A stretch of 64,000 bases of DNA from Reyranella sp. (GTDB taxonomy: Bacteria > Pseudomonadota > Alphaproteobacteria > Reyranellales > Reyranellaceae), in assembly GCF_004297265.1 (NCBI RefSeq), contig NZ_SCUT01000050.1, forward strand, positions 1 to 64,000, in the 5' to 3' direction. Shown one piece after another: positions 37,247 to 46,025 of the stretch. Each line of letters opens with the position of its first letter. Position 1 is the first letter of the stretch. The translations under genes were made by a program, and so were the position numbers. Below the pieces are notes generated by a model that worked only from the letters and a program-made list of their open reading frames with translations, was not told the DNA's origin and ran no database searches.

Positions 37247-38248
37247 ATGAGACGCCGGACATTCTTGACGGCCATGGGAGCGGTGGCGTTTCTGGCGACG
37301 GCCCGGCCGGGCGCCGCACAGGCCGACGGGCTGCCCTCCTGGAATGACGGGCCGGCGAAGCGGTCGATCCTCGATTTCATCGCGCGCACGACGACGCCGG
37401 GCGGGCCGGACTGGGTGCCGGTAGCGGAGCGCATCGCCTGTTTCGACAATGACGGCACCTTGTGGACCGAGCAGCCTGTCTATTTCCAGGTCGCTTTCGC
37501 CGTCGATCGCATAAAGGCGCTGGCCGTCCAACATCCCGAATGGCGCACGCAGGAGCCCTTCCGGTCGGTGCTGGCCGACGACCGTGCCGCACTGGCGACG
37601 CTGGGCCTCAAGGCCATCGTGGAAGTGATCGAGGCCACGCATGCCGGCATGACGACGGAGGATTTCGCCGCGACGGTGGTCGACTGGCTCGCGACCGCGC
37701 GCCATCCCCGCTTCGACCGACCCTATACCGACCTCGTCTACCAGCCGATGATCGAGCTGCTGGCGCTGCTGCGCGCCCACCAGTTCAAGACCTTCATCGT
37801 ATCCGGCGGCGGCATCGAGTTCATGCGGCCCTGGACGGAACGCATCTACGGCATCCCGCCCGAGCAGGTCGTCGGCACGTCGAGCGTCACGAAGTTCGAA
37901 CTGAGGCCCGACGGCATGCCGGTCCTGATGAAGGAGCCCAAGGTCGAGTTCATCGACGACGGGCCGGGCAAGCCGGTCGGCATCAACCGCTTCATCGGCC
38001 GGCGCCCGGTCCTGGCCTTCGGCAACTCAGACGGCGACCAGCAGATGCTGGAATGGACGGCCGCCGGCAGCGGCGCCCGCTTCATGGGGCTGGTGCATCA
38101 CACCGACGCGGTGCGCGAATACGCCTACGACCGTCCCTCGCCGGTCGGCCAGCTCGACAAGGCGTGGGACGAGGCGCTTCGCCGCGGATGGACCATCGTC
38201 GACATGAAGAAGGATTGGAAGGTGATCTATCCGTTCGAGCTGCGCTGA
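37247..38248 (+). CDS. Exported HAD-family phosphatase
   Basis: This 333-residue protein begins with a twin-arginine-like signal, MRRRTFLTAMGAVAFLATA, ending near AQA (residue 26). The HAD nucleophile motif is FDNDGTLW with Asp67 and Asp69. Motif II lies in FIVSGGGIEFM and motif IV in FGNSDGDQQML. The arrangement resembles phosphoserine phosphatase-type HADs. The substrate is unknown. It is divergent from cysK, with about 97 bases between starts. Confidence 0.87.
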   Translation: MRRRTFLTAMGAVAFLATARPGAAQADGLPSWNDGPAKRSILDFIARTTTPGGPDWVPVAERIACFDNDGTLWTEQPVYFQVAFAVDRIKALAVQHPEWRTQEPFRSVLADDRAALATLGLKAIVEVIEATHAGMTTEDFAATVVDWLATARHPRFDRPYTDLVYQPMIELLALLRAHQFKTFIVSGGGIEFMRPWTERIYGIPPEQVVGTSSVTKFELRPDGMPVLMKEPKVEFIDDGPGKPVGINRFIGRRPVLAFGNSDGDQQMLEWTAAGSGARFMGLVHHTDAVREYAYDRPSPVGQLDKAWDEALRRGWTIVDMKKDWKVIYPFELR

Positions 38249-38263
38249 CGTCCGTGTGCCCCG

Positions 38264-39115
38264 CTAGAGATCGAACTCCACGAAGACCGGCCAGTGGTCG
38301 GACGCGACGATGCCGTAGCCGATCCAGGCCTTCTTCACCCTGGGCGTGAGGTCGTGCGTGACGAAGACATGGTCGATGCGGCCCTCGCGCGGGAACGACT
38401 CCACTTCCTCCTCGCTGTTGCCCGCGGCGATCCAGGCGTCGGCCAGGTGCATCGTTGTGCCGAGGCGGCCGTAGTAGCTCGTCTCGCCGCAGACCAGCGG
38501 ATATTCGGGATGGTCCGGCGTGAAGTTGAAGTCGCCGGCGACAATGGCGGCACGCGACACGTCGGGCCGGCGCTCCTGGAACATGAAGGTCGAGCCGGCG
38601 GCGCTGTCCCACGTCGCGCCGATGCGCTCGGCGTTGAGCACCGTCTCCATCAGGGCGCGGACCTGCGGCAGGCGCTGCTGAGGGCCGACATGGCTGAGAT
38701 GGACGCTGTAGACACGCAGCGGTCCGGCCGGCGTCGCGATCGACGCCTCGACGAAGCCGCGCTGCAGGTCGAAGCGGTCGACGAGCGCTGTCTTGGGCAG
38801 GAGATGGCCGCGTGCCCAGACGATCGGCCAGCGCGAGATCACGGCATTGCCGAAGCTCCGGCGGCGGTTGACGATCCGCCCGTCGGCGCCGACCTCGCTG
38901 GCGTCGGACTCCATGGCACCGTGATACCAGTGATAGCGGTTGAGCCGGCCGGCGATCTCGGCGGTCTGGTCGGCGAAGCCGTTCTGCGGCCAGCCAGAAA
39001 CGGCTTCCTGGATACAGACGATGTCGGCTTCCGCCACCGTGTCGGCGATGCGGGCCACGTCATAGCGTCCGTCGGAACCGACGCCGTAGTGGATGTTGTA
39101 GGTACAGAAGAGCAT
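38264..39115 (-). CDS. Endonuclease/exonuclease/phosphatase (EEP) family protein
   Basis: This 283-residue protein has the EEP-fold motifs in order: CTYNIHYG near residue 6, IVCIQEAVSG with the metal-binding glutamate near 37, VAGDFNFTPD in the second half, and the terminal SDHWPVFVEF. No signal peptide is evident. Members cleave DNA, RNA or phosphoesters, and nothing here picks one. The ATG at 39115 places the first motif at the usual distance; an upstream ATG at 39130 is possible. It is convergent with the HAD gene. Confidence 0.85.
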   Translation of the reverse strand: MLFCTYNIHYGVGSDGRYDVARIADTVAEADIVCIQEAVSGWPQNGFADQTAEIAGRLNRYHWYHGAMESDASEVGADGRIVNRRRSFGNAVISRWPIVWARGHLLPKTALVDRFDLQRGFVEASIATPAGPLRVYSVHLSHVGPQQRLPQVRALMETVLNAERIGATWDSAAGSTFMFQERRPDVSRAAIVAGDFNFTPDHPEYPLVCGETSYYGRLGTTMHLADAWIAAGNSEEEVESFPREGRIDHVFVTHDLTPRVKKAWIGYGIVASDHWPVFVEFDL

Positions 39116-39131
39116 CCTGGCTGCTAACACA

Positions 39132-39169
39132 TTGATCTATTCAGAGTTGCTTGGTTCACGTTAGATCAA
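39132..39169. promoter_or_regulatory. Inverted repeat upstream of the EEP gene (possible operator)
   Basis: TTGATCTA (39132-39139) and TAGATCAA (39162-39169) are perfect 8-base inverted arms 22 bases apart, 17 bases before the EEP gene start. They lie in the only AT-richer stretch of this gap. It could be an operator or a chance repeat. Confidence 0.3.
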
Positions 39170-39263
39170 GCATGCTCCGAAGTACCCGCTTTGGTGCAGG
39201 CTGCGACGTTACAACCACCATCGGGCCCGCTTCGTTCAGGACGAGAAGCGGCCGTGCCGAAGC

Positions 39264-39986
39264 CTATTCGGTCTTCGCGGTCGTAACGCCCGAACGACGG
39301 TCATAGGTCAATGTGATCTTTGTGAGATCGCAAAGGTCCAGGCTCTCCCAGATCGCTTCCGAATTGTCGTCAAAGACGACCTTGAGGTCTTGCATGCATC
39401 GGCCCTTGGCTTTGGGGACGGTGATCTTCCAGACCTCCCCGTTCTCGATGGTATGATCACCAAGAATATCCTTCCCCCAGGTCTTCGACTTCGTTGGCGA
39501 CACGTAGAGTTCGCTGATCGCCGAGCCGGTCGCATTCGCCAGCCCGAAGCTCGTGCTGCTGCCGGCTGTGGCGGCAGTAGGAGGGGCGGCGGCAGGAGGG
39601 GCTGCCGCAGGAGGAGCAGGTGCAGCCTGGCCGGGCGCAGCGCCCATCATGACGGGCAGGCAAGGTCCTTGCGCATCGAAGTAGAGCGTGAAGGCCTTTG
39701 CCAAGGGTTTCGGGACAGAGTTCTCGCCGAAAGCCTCGCCTTTGGCTTCGGTTGCCTTCTGCAATTTCATTACCTCTGCCACGGCGTGGCGGTCGCCAGG
39801 GGTGATCTTGTCGGCTATGCAACCACACCATTTGGATCTGTTCGAAGCTGGCGCCTGTTTAAGCATTTCGCTGGTGTTTACGTAGTCGAGGCATGCGTCG
39901 GCCAGAACATCAGCTCGAGCCAAGGTCGAAAGCGAAAGTGTCGCCGCGCATCCAAAGGCCGCGGCAATGTACCGAAGTCCAATCAT
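39264..39986 (-). CDS. Secreted hypothetical protein, two-part
   Basis: I do not know a function for this 240-residue protein. It has a signal peptide (MIGLRYIAAAFGCAATLSLS, cleavage near ARA). An N-terminal part carries cysteines around ACLDYVN, WCGCIAD and QGPCLPVM. A proline/alanine linker follows, and a C-terminal beta-rich part starts FGLANATGSAISELYVSP. That last part resembles small exported alphaproteobacterial domains of unknown function. The ATG at 39986 has GGGGGGAT upstream. It stands alone between the EEP gene and the FAH gene. Confidence 0.7.
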   Translation of the reverse strand: MIGLRYIAAAFGCAATLSLSTLARADVLADACLDYVNTSEMLKQAPASNRSKWCGCIADKITPGDRHAVAEVMKLQKATEAKGEAFGENSVPKPLAKAFTLYFDAQGPCLPVMMGAAPGQAAPAPPAAAPPAAAPPTAATAGSSTSFGLANATGSAISELYVSPTKSKTWGKDILGDHTIENGEVWKITVPKAKGRCMQDLKVVFDDNSEAIWESLDLCDLTKITLTYDRRSGVTTAKTE

Positions 39987-40147
39987 CAAAATCCCCCCCG
40001 TCGCCATGATCTCCGCCTTTACGATAATGGCAACAGCAATCCGGGACGAGCCGGGCGGAATGTGGCATGCGCCACCCGTCGTTCAGGGGCATCCCGAGGA
40101 ACTTCTGAGGCGGCAATTGGTTCGGCCGCTCCGGCTCCTGGCCGTCT

Positions 40148-40915
40148 TCAGCCGTACCGGTTGCGCAAGGTGCCGATGCCGTCGATCACGATCTCGACCA
40201 CGGTGCCGGCCTTCATCGGCAGGACACCCAGCGACGTGCCGCAGGCGATGACGTCGCCCGGGACGAAGGTCATGTCCTGCGAGAGGCGGCTGACCAGCTC
40301 GGCCGGCGGGAAGATCATGTCGTCGACCCGGTAGTTCTGGCGCTCCCGGCCGTTGACCAAGGTGCGGACCGTGAGCGACCCGGGATCGAGGCCGGTCGCG
40401 ACGACCGGGCCGAACACGCCGAACCCGTCGAAGTTCTTGGCGCGCGTCCATTGCGCGAAAGACGGATCGCGCTGCAGCAGTTCCATCGCCGTCACGTCGT
40501 TCACGCAGGTGTAGCCCAGGATATGGCTGGCCGCCTCGTCGACCGACACGGCCGAGCAGGTCCTGCCGATCACGATGCCCAGTTCGCCCTCGTAGGCGAC
40601 CCGGCCGTCATAGGATTTCGGCACCGGGATCGCCTGGCCGTGCGCGGCGAAGCTGTTCGGCGCCTTCAGGAAGGTGAGCGGCTCGGCCGGAATCGCCCAG
40701 CCGTTCTTCTCGGCGGCGGCGCGGAAGTTGTTCCACAGCGCCACCATCTTGGTGGGTTCGGTCGGTGTCAGCCAGCGCGCCACGGCCGCGGCCACCTCCT
40801 CGCCGGTCGCGGGTCCGGGATCGAAGATCGTGCCTTCGTGCAGGCGGATGCGCTCGCCGTCGACGGCACCGATGCGTGCACGTCCCTCGTGCTCGATGCG
40901 GGTCCAGAGGGTCAT
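40148..40915 (-). CDS. Fumarylacetoacetate hydrolase (FAH) family protein
   Basis: This 255-residue FAH-fold protein has the metal-binding glutamates in YEGELGIVIG and the HILGYTCVNDVTA segment, and the C-terminal GDVIACGTSLGV. Members are hydrolases, decarboxylases or hydratases of 2-oxo acids; the substrate is not readable. Its ATG overlaps the ugpC stop by 4 bases, so it is co-transcribed as the last gene of the ugp operon, an unusual partner for that transporter. Confidence 0.87.
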   Translation of the reverse strand: MTLWTRIEHEGRARIGAVDGERIRLHEGTIFDPGPATGEEVAAAVARWLTPTEPTKMVALWNNFRAAAEKNGWAIPAEPLTFLKAPNSFAAHGQAIPVPKSYDGRVAYEGELGIVIGRTCSAVSVDEAASHILGYTCVNDVTAMELLQRDPSFAQWTRAKNFDGFGVFGPVVATGLDPGSLTVRTLVNGRERQNYRVDDMIFPPAELVSRLSQDMTFVPGDVIACGTSLGVLPMKAGTVVEIVIDGIGTLRNRYG

Positions 40916-42003
40916 GCCGCGTCGGGGATACGCTTGCCGGTCTGCGAATCGAACAGATGGAGGTGTCCGGGATCGGCCTTGAAGCGCAGCTTCTCGCCGG
41001 GCTTGGCGAGGATGTGTCCGCTCTGGCGGACGGTCACGACCTCGCGCGCCTCGCCGAAACGGCCATGCAGCAGCGTGTCGGCACCCAGCGGCTCGGCCAG
41101 CTCGATCTCGAATTCCAGCGGGCCATCGGATGCCGGATGCAGATGCTCGGGGCGGATGCCGACGGCGACAGGGGTCCCGCCGGCGGCCGTGGTGGTGAGG
41201 CCGATCGGCAGCACGATGCGGACGGCGCCCGTGCCGGCCAGCTCGATCGACCGGCTGCCCTCGACCACCTTGCCCGCCAGGAAGTTCATGGCGGGCGAGC
41301 CGATGAACCCCGCGACGAAGACGGAGGCCGGGCGCTCGTAGACGTCCATCGGCGTGCCGATCTGGTCGGCGACGCCGGCGTTCATGACGATCAGCCGGTC
41401 GGCCAGGGTCATCGCCTCGACCTGGTCGTGGGTGACGTAGATCGAGGTGACGTCGAGCTCGCGCTGCAGGCGCTTGATCTCGAGCCGCATCTGCACGCGC
41501 AGCTTGGCGTCGAGATTGGACAGCGGCTCGTCGAACAGGAAGACGGCCGGCTCGCGCACGATGGCGCGACCCATGGCGACCCTCTGACGCTGGCCGCCCG
41601 AGAGCTGGCGCGGCTTGCGTTGCAGGAACGAGCCGAGTTCGAGGATCTTCGCGGCCTTCTGGACGCGGGTGTCGATCTCGGCCTTGGAGAGGCCGCGGAT
41701 CTTGAGACCATAGGCCATGTTCTCGTAGACGCTGAAATGCGGATAGAGCGCGTAGTTCTGGAACACCATCGCGATGTCGCGATCCTTGGGCTCCAGCTCG
41801 TTGACCACGCGGTCGCCGATCGCGATGGTGCCGCCCGTGATGCGTTCCAATCCCGCCACCATGCGCAGCAGGGTGGACTTGCCGCAGCCCGAGGGGCCTA
41901 CGATGACGACGAACTCGCCGTCGGCGATCTCGATGTCGACGCCGTGGATGACCTCGAGCTTGTCGTAGCTCTTCCTGACGCCGCGCAGGTGGACTTGCGC
42001 CAT
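40912..42003 (-). CDS. ugpC: sn-Glycerol-3-phosphate ABC transporter ATP-binding protein
   Basis: This 363-residue MalK/UgpC-type ATPase has Walker A GPSGCGKSTLL (about 36-46), the signature LSGGQRQRVAMGRA, Walker B VFLFDEPLSNLD, and a C-terminal OB-fold regulatory domain (from about 240). It energises uptake through UgpA and UgpE. It lies 3 bases after ugpE and overlaps the FAH gene. Confidence 0.94.
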   Translation of the reverse strand: MAQVHLRGVRKSYDKLEVIHGVDIEIADGEFVVIVGPSGCGKSTLLRMVAGLERITGGTIAIGDRVVNELEPKDRDIAMVFQNYALYPHFSVYENMAYGLKIRGLSKAEIDTRVQKAAKILELGSFLQRKPRQLSGGQRQRVAMGRAIVREPAVFLFDEPLSNLDAKLRVQMRLEIKRLQRELDVTSIYVTHDQVEAMTLADRLIVMNAGVADQIGTPMDVYERPASVFVAGFIGSPAMNFLAGKVVEGSRSIELAGTGAVRIVLPIGLTTTAAGGTPVAVGIRPEHLHPASDGPLEFEIELAEPLGADTLLHGRFGEAREVVTVRQSGHILAKPGEKLRFKADPGHLHLFDSQTGKRIPDAA

Positions 42004-42006
42004 GGC

Positions 42007-42858
42007 CTACTTCTCCGTCTCGACCAGGCCGCGTACGAACTGGCGCTGCATGAACACGACGACCAGGACCGGCGGCAGCATGGCGAGCATCGCCATGGCC
42101 ATCAGCAGGTTCCAGCTCGGCACCCCGTCGACGACGTTGGCCTGGCGCGAGACCGTCATGACGACGGTGTAATAGCTTTCCTTGGTCGTGATCAGCAGCG
42201 GCCAGAGATACTGGTTCCAGCCATAGATGAACTGGATCACGAAGAGCGCCGCGATCGAGGTCCGGCTCATCGGCAACAGGATGTCCCAGAAGAAGCGCAT
42301 CGGCGAGGCACCGTCGACCCGCGCCGCCTCCGTGAGCTCGTCGGGTACGCTGAGGAAGAACTGGCGGAACAGGAACGTCGCCGTTGCCGAGGCGATCAGC
42401 GGGATGATCAGGCCGGAATAGGAGTCGAGCATGCCGAGCGAGGCCACGACCCCGTAGGTCGGCACGATGCGCACCTCGACCGGCAGCATGAGCGTCACGA
42501 AGATCGCCCAGAAGAAAAACATCCGGCCGGGGAAGCGGAAATAGACGATCGCGAAGGCCGAGATGATCGAGATGGCGATCTTCCCGATCGCCACGCCCAG
42601 CGCCATGATCATGCTGTTGGTCAGCGTCATCATGACCGGCGTGCTGCCGACCTTGCCATACCCTTCGGTCAGCACCTTGGCGTAGTTCTCGATCAGATGC
42701 GGCCCCGGCAGGACCGGGATCGGCGACTGCAGCATGGTCTGCTGGCTGTGCGTCGAGGCCACGAACGTCATCCAGACCGGGAAGGCGATGATGACCACGC
42801 CGAGCAACACGACGAAATGGCTCAGCAGCGTGAGGAAGGGCCGGTTCTCGACCATCAA
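42007..42858 (-). CDS. ugpE: sn-Glycerol-3-phosphate ABC transporter permease UgpE
   Basis: This 283-residue inner-membrane permease has six predicted helices. The EAA loop that contacts the ATPase reads LTEAARVDGASPMRFFWDI. The N-terminal ENRPFLTLLSHFVVLLGV is typical of UgpE. Its ATG overlaps the ugpA stop by 4 bases, indicating coupled translation. Confidence 0.93.
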   Translation of the reverse strand: MMVENRPFLTLLSHFVVLLGVVIIAFPVWMTFVASTHSQQTMLQSPIPVLPGPHLIENYAKVLTEGYGKVGSTPVMMTLTNSMIMALGVAIGKIAISIISAFAIVYFRFPGRMFFFWAIFVTLMLPVEVRIVPTYGVVASLGMLDSYSGLIIPLIASATATFLFRQFFLSVPDELTEAARVDGASPMRFFWDILLPMSRTSIAALFVIQFIYGWNQYLWPLLITTKESYYTVVMTVSRQANVVDGVPSWNLLMAMAMLAMLPPVLVVVFMQRQFVRGLVETEK

Positions 42859-43736
42859 TAGTGCACCCGGCGCTCGATGAAGCGGAACTGCACGAAGGTG
42901 AGCGCGATGACCACGACCATCAGGATCACCGACTGCGCCGAGGAGCCGCCGAGATCCTGGCCGCGGAAGCCGTCGTTGAAGACCTTGAACACCAGGATCT
43001 CCGTGGACTTGCCGGGGCCGCCCTTGGTCAGCGAATCGACGACGCCGAAGGTCCCGAAGAAGGCATAGATGATGTTGACGACGAGCAGAAAGAAGCCGAC
43101 CGGCGAAAGCAACGGGAAGACGATGTCCCAGAAGCGCCGGCCGGGGCCCGCACCGTCAATCGCCGCCGCCTCGATCAGCGATTTCGGGATCGACTGCAGC
43201 CCGGCCAGGAAGAACAGGAAATTGTAGCTGATCTGGTTCCACACCGCGGCGATGACCACCAGCAACAGGGCCTGGTTGCCGTTGACCACATAGTTGAATT
43301 CGATGCCGATGCCCTGGAGCATCCAGGCCAGGATGCCGACCGACGGATTGAACAGGAAGCCCCACAGAACGCCGGCGACGGCCGGCGCCACGGCGTACGG
43401 CCAGACCAGAAAGGTCTTGTAGGCCGTTGCTCCCCGGATCACCCGATCGGCCATCACCGCCAGCAGCAGCGAGATCCCGAGCCCGATGGCGGCCACCAGG
43501 AAGCTGAACACCACGGTGATCTGCGCCGAGTGGGCGTAGCTGTTGTCGCGAAAGAGCTGGGCGAAGTTCTCGAACCAGACGAACTTGGAATTGCCGCCGA
43601 AGGCATCCTCGATCAGCACCGACTGGTAGATCGCCTGGCCCGACGGCCAGAAGAAGAAGACCAGCGTGATGATCATCTGCGGCCCCAGCAGAAGGTAGGG
43701 CAGCCAGCGTTCGTTGAAGGTGACGCGCTTTTCCAT
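42855..43736 (-). CDS. ugpA: sn-Glycerol-3-phosphate ABC transporter permease UgpA
   Basis: This 293-residue permease has six helices. The N-terminus RWLPYLLLGPQMIITLVFFF is characteristic of UgpA, and the EAA loop is SLIEAAAIDGAGPGRRFWDI. The frame is open far upstream (to 44213), but that part is out-of-frame noise over ugpB, and the ATG at 43736 gives the family start. A GC-rich hairpin separates it from ugpB. Confidence 0.93.
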   Translation of the reverse strand: MEKRVTFNERWLPYLLLGPQMIITLVFFFWPSGQAIYQSVLIEDAFGGNSKFVWFENFAQLFRDNSYAHSAQITVVFSFLVAAIGLGISLLLAVMADRVIRGATAYKTFLVWPYAVAPAVAGVLWGFLFNPSVGILAWMLQGIGIEFNYVVNGNQALLLVVIAAVWNQISYNFLFFLAGLQSIPKSLIEAAAIDGAGPGRRFWDIVFPLLSPVGFFLLVVNIIYAFFGTFGVVDSLTKGGPGKSTEILVFKVFNDGFRGQDLGGSSAQSVILMVVVIALTFVQFRFIERRVHY

Positions 43737-43751
43737 CGAGCTAGTCCGTGG

Positions 43752-43811
43752 CCCTCCCCCTCCCTGCCTCCCCCGCCTTGCGGGGGAGGTGGTCCGAAGG
43801 ACCGGAGGGGG
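43752..43811. repeat. GC-rich palindromic element between ugpB and ugpA
   Basis: The core is a 10-bp stem, CCTCCCCCGC (43767-43776) with GCGGGGGAGG (43780-43789), around a CTT loop. Flanking CCCTCCCCC (43752-43760) can pair with GGAGGGGG (43804-43811). It resembles the GC-rich intergenic palindromes common in these genomes. Its position could lower transcription of the permease genes relative to ugpB. Confidence 0.7.
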
Positions 43812-43828
43812 AAAGCAACGGCAAGGCC

Positions 43829-45148
43829 TTACTTGTTCGCAGCTTCGAAGCGCTTGAGCTGCTCGTTGCCGGCCTTGACGGCGTCGTCGAGCGCGGTCTT
43901 CGCGTCCTTCTTGCCCGACCAAACGTTCTCGAGCTCGCCGTCGACGATGTCGCGGATCTGCACGAAGTTGCCGATGCGCAGGCCCTTGGAGTTGGCCGTC
44001 GGCGGGTTGAGCGTGAGCTCCTGGACGGCCACTTCGCGGCCCGGGAACTTCTTGTAGAAGCCCTCCTTCTCGGTCGCCTCGGCGGCGGCCAGGGTGATCG
44101 GCACGTAGCCCGTCTCCTGGTGCCACTTGGCCTGCACGGGCGTGCTGGCGAGGTAGCTCAGGAACTTGGCGACGCCCTTGTACTCGGCCGCCGGACGCCC
44201 CTGCAGCACCCACAGGGTGGCGCCGCCGATGATCGAGTTCTGCGGCTTGGCGATGACGTCGGGCGAGTAGGGCATCATGCCGATGCCGTACTTGCTCGTG
44301 CCGCCCAGCGCCTTGTCGATGCCCGCGGCCGAGCCGGACGAGGCGATGTGGAACACGCAGTCACCCGCGGTGAACAGCGCCGTCGACTTGCCCTCGCGGC
44401 CGCCGTAGACGAACGTCTTGTCCTTGGTCCAGTCGGCCAGCATCTGGATGAACTTGACGCGCGCGGGGTCGTTGAACTTCAGCTCGATGTCGATGCCCCC
44501 GAAGCCATTGTCCTTCGTGGCATACGGCAGATTGTGCCAGGCGCCGTAGTTCTCGATCATGGTCCAGGTCTGCCACTGCGGCGTGAACCCGCACTTGGCG
44601 CCGGCGGCGACCGCCTTCTTCGCCATCTCGCCCAGCTCCGGCCAGGTCTTCGGTGGCGTGTTCGGGTCGAGGCCGGCCTTCTGCAGCAGCTCCTTGTTCC
44701 AGTACAGGACCGGCGTCGAGGAGTTGAACGGCATCGACAGCAGCTTGCCGTCCGGCGTCGAGTAATAGCCGTAGACCGGGCCGATATAGGCCTTGGGATC
44801 GAACGGCTCCTTGGCGTCGGCCATGAGCTGGTAGACTGGATAGACGGCGCCCTTGGCGGCCATCATGTTGGCCGTACCGACCTCGAAGACCTGCACGATG
44901 TGCGGCGCCTGCTTGGCGCGGAAGGCGGCGATCGCGGCCGTCAGGGTCTCCGTATAGGAGCCCTTGTAGACCGGGTTCACCTTGTATTCGCTCTGCGACT
45001 TGTTGAAGCCCTCGGCGAGGGCATTGACGGTGTCTCCCAGATTGCCGCCCATGGCGTGCCAGAACTGGATTTCGGTCTGCGCAAACGCGGTGGACGCGCT
45101 CGCGAGGGCCGCCGCGGCCGCGACGGAAGACAGCAGTATCCGTGTCAT
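43829..45148 (-). CDS. ugpB: sn-Glycerol-3-phosphate ABC transporter substrate-binding protein UgpB
   Basis: UgpB is the periplasmic receptor for sn-glycerol-3-phosphate or glycerophosphodiesters. The 439-residue precursor has a signal peptide ending STAFAQ. Close UgpB signatures follow: IQFWHAMGG, AAFRAKQAPHIVQVFEVGT, MPFNSSTPVLYWNKELL and the ligand-contacting PQWQTWTMIENYGAWHN. The start is the ATG at 45148. It is the first gene of ugpB-A-E-C-FAH and is preceded by a PHO-box-like site. Confidence 0.93.
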   Translation of the reverse strand: MTRILLSSVAAAAALASASTAFAQTEIQFWHAMGGNLGDTVNALAEGFNKSQSEYKVNPVYKGSYTETLTAAIAAFRAKQAPHIVQVFEVGTANMMAAKGAVYPVYQLMADAKEPFDPKAYIGPVYGYYSTPDGKLLSMPFNSSTPVLYWNKELLQKAGLDPNTPPKTWPELGEMAKKAVAAGAKCGFTPQWQTWTMIENYGAWHNLPYATKDNGFGGIDIELKFNDPARVKFIQMLADWTKDKTFVYGGREGKSTALFTAGDCVFHIASSGSAAGIDKALGGTSKYGIGMMPYSPDVIAKPQNSIIGGATLWVLQGRPAAEYKGVAKFLSYLASTPVQAKWHQETGYVPITLAAAEATEKEGFYKKFPGREVAVQELTLNPPTANSKGLRIGNFVQIRDIVDGELENVWSGKKDAKTALDDAVKAGNEQLKRFEAANK

Positions 45149-45219
45149 GTCGAACAAACCTCCCAGAAAAATCCCCGGCGATGTATCGACGGGCCGCACG
45201 ACTGTGATGTGTCGGTTTT

Positions 45220-45237
45220 ATTGCGGTCTGATGACAG
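45220..45237 (-). promoter_or_regulatory. PHO-box-like site upstream of ugpB
   Basis: Reading the minus strand, CTGTCAT (45237-45231) is followed by four bases and CCGCAAT (45226-45220). The first half matches the PhoB half-site CTGTCAT exactly and the second matches 4 of 7. It lies about 72 bases before the ugpB start. ugp operons are classic PhoB targets. Confidence 0.45.
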
Positions 45238-45281
45238 AACACCAAGACTGCGCACCGAGCGCAACCCCCAATTGGTCGAAC

Positions 45282-45974
45282 CTACTGGAGCGCGGCCAGG
45301 ATCACGTCCGGCGCGTCGGTGATGACGCACTGCACGCCCATGCCGACCAGCGCCCGGGCCACGTCGCCGTCGTTGATCGTATAGACGCTGAGGACGTAGC
45401 CGGCCTTGCGGATCTCGACGGCCCGGACCGCCGTCAGGCGCTTGCCATTGGTATTGATGCCGGCCGCCGCCACCGCTTCGGCGCGGCCCCGCCAGTCGTC
45501 CTTCAGCTCGTCGATCAGCAGCGCCCTCGCAAATTCCGGCGCGGCGTCGCGGGCGGCGGCGAGGGATTGGTCCTTGAAGCTCGACAGGAGCGGCGCCGGC
45601 AGCGCGGCCGGCCACAGGCGGCGCAGGGTCTCGACGGTGACCCGCGCAGTCTCGGCCTCGCGGCCCTCGCACGGCTTGATCTCGACGTTGCAGCCCAGCC
45701 CCAGTTCGGCGAAGCAGGCGATCGCCTGCGCGAAGGTCGGCACCGACGACGGCAGCTCGGACGCGCGCATCTCGGGCGCCAGCCTGTCGATTCCGGTCGT
45801 CCGCTTCAGCGACGAATCGTGCAGGACGATGGGCACGCCATCGGCCGTCAGCTTGACGTCGATCTCGACCCAGGTGGCCCCACGCCGATGGGCCTCCCGG
45901 AACGATTCCAGCGTGTTTTCGGGGGCATAGGCCATGGCGCCGCGATGGCCGATCACGTTGGGGAGTTGCAGCAT
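45282..45974 (-). CDS. ugpQ: Glycerophosphodiester phosphodiesterase
   Basis: This 230-residue TIM-barrel enzyme hydrolyses glycerophosphodiesters to sn-glycerol-3-phosphate and an alcohol. Visible motifs are VIGHRGAMAYAPENTLESF at the N-terminus with the catalytic histidine, VEIDVKLTADGVPIVLHD, and the terminal VITDAPDVIL. It has no signal peptide, so it acts in the cytosol on imported diesters like UgpQ. The ATG at 45974 is the family start; the frame is open upstream. It is 133 bases upstream of ugpB on the same strand. Confidence 0.9.
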   Translation of the reverse strand: MLQLPNVIGHRGAMAYAPENTLESFREAHRRGATWVEIDVKLTADGVPIVLHDSSLKRTTGIDRLAPEMRASELPSSVPTFAQAIACFAELGLGCNVEIKPCEGREAETARVTVETLRRLWPAALPAPLLSSFKDQSLAAARDAAPEFARALLIDELKDDWRGRAEAVAAAGINTNGKRLTAVRAVEIRKAGYVLSVYTINDGDVARALVGMGVQCVITDAPDVILAALQ

Positions 45975-46025
45975 TTGCGAATCCAAAGCTAAGTCGGCTG
46001 TCGCAATAGCCGAATGTCCCGATCC

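Noticed and set aside
40765..42861. Long plus-strand frame (698 codons) opposite the ugp genes
   Set aside because: It is dominated by His, Asp and Arg repeats expected from the third-position GC of ugpC and ugpE on the other strand, and it ignores their gene boundaries.
42855..44213. Extended frame that would fuse ugpA to a 159-residue upstream part
   Set aside because: The extension lies across the 3' end of ugpB in another frame and looks like noise. ugpA has a proper ATG at 43736 with the family N-terminus.
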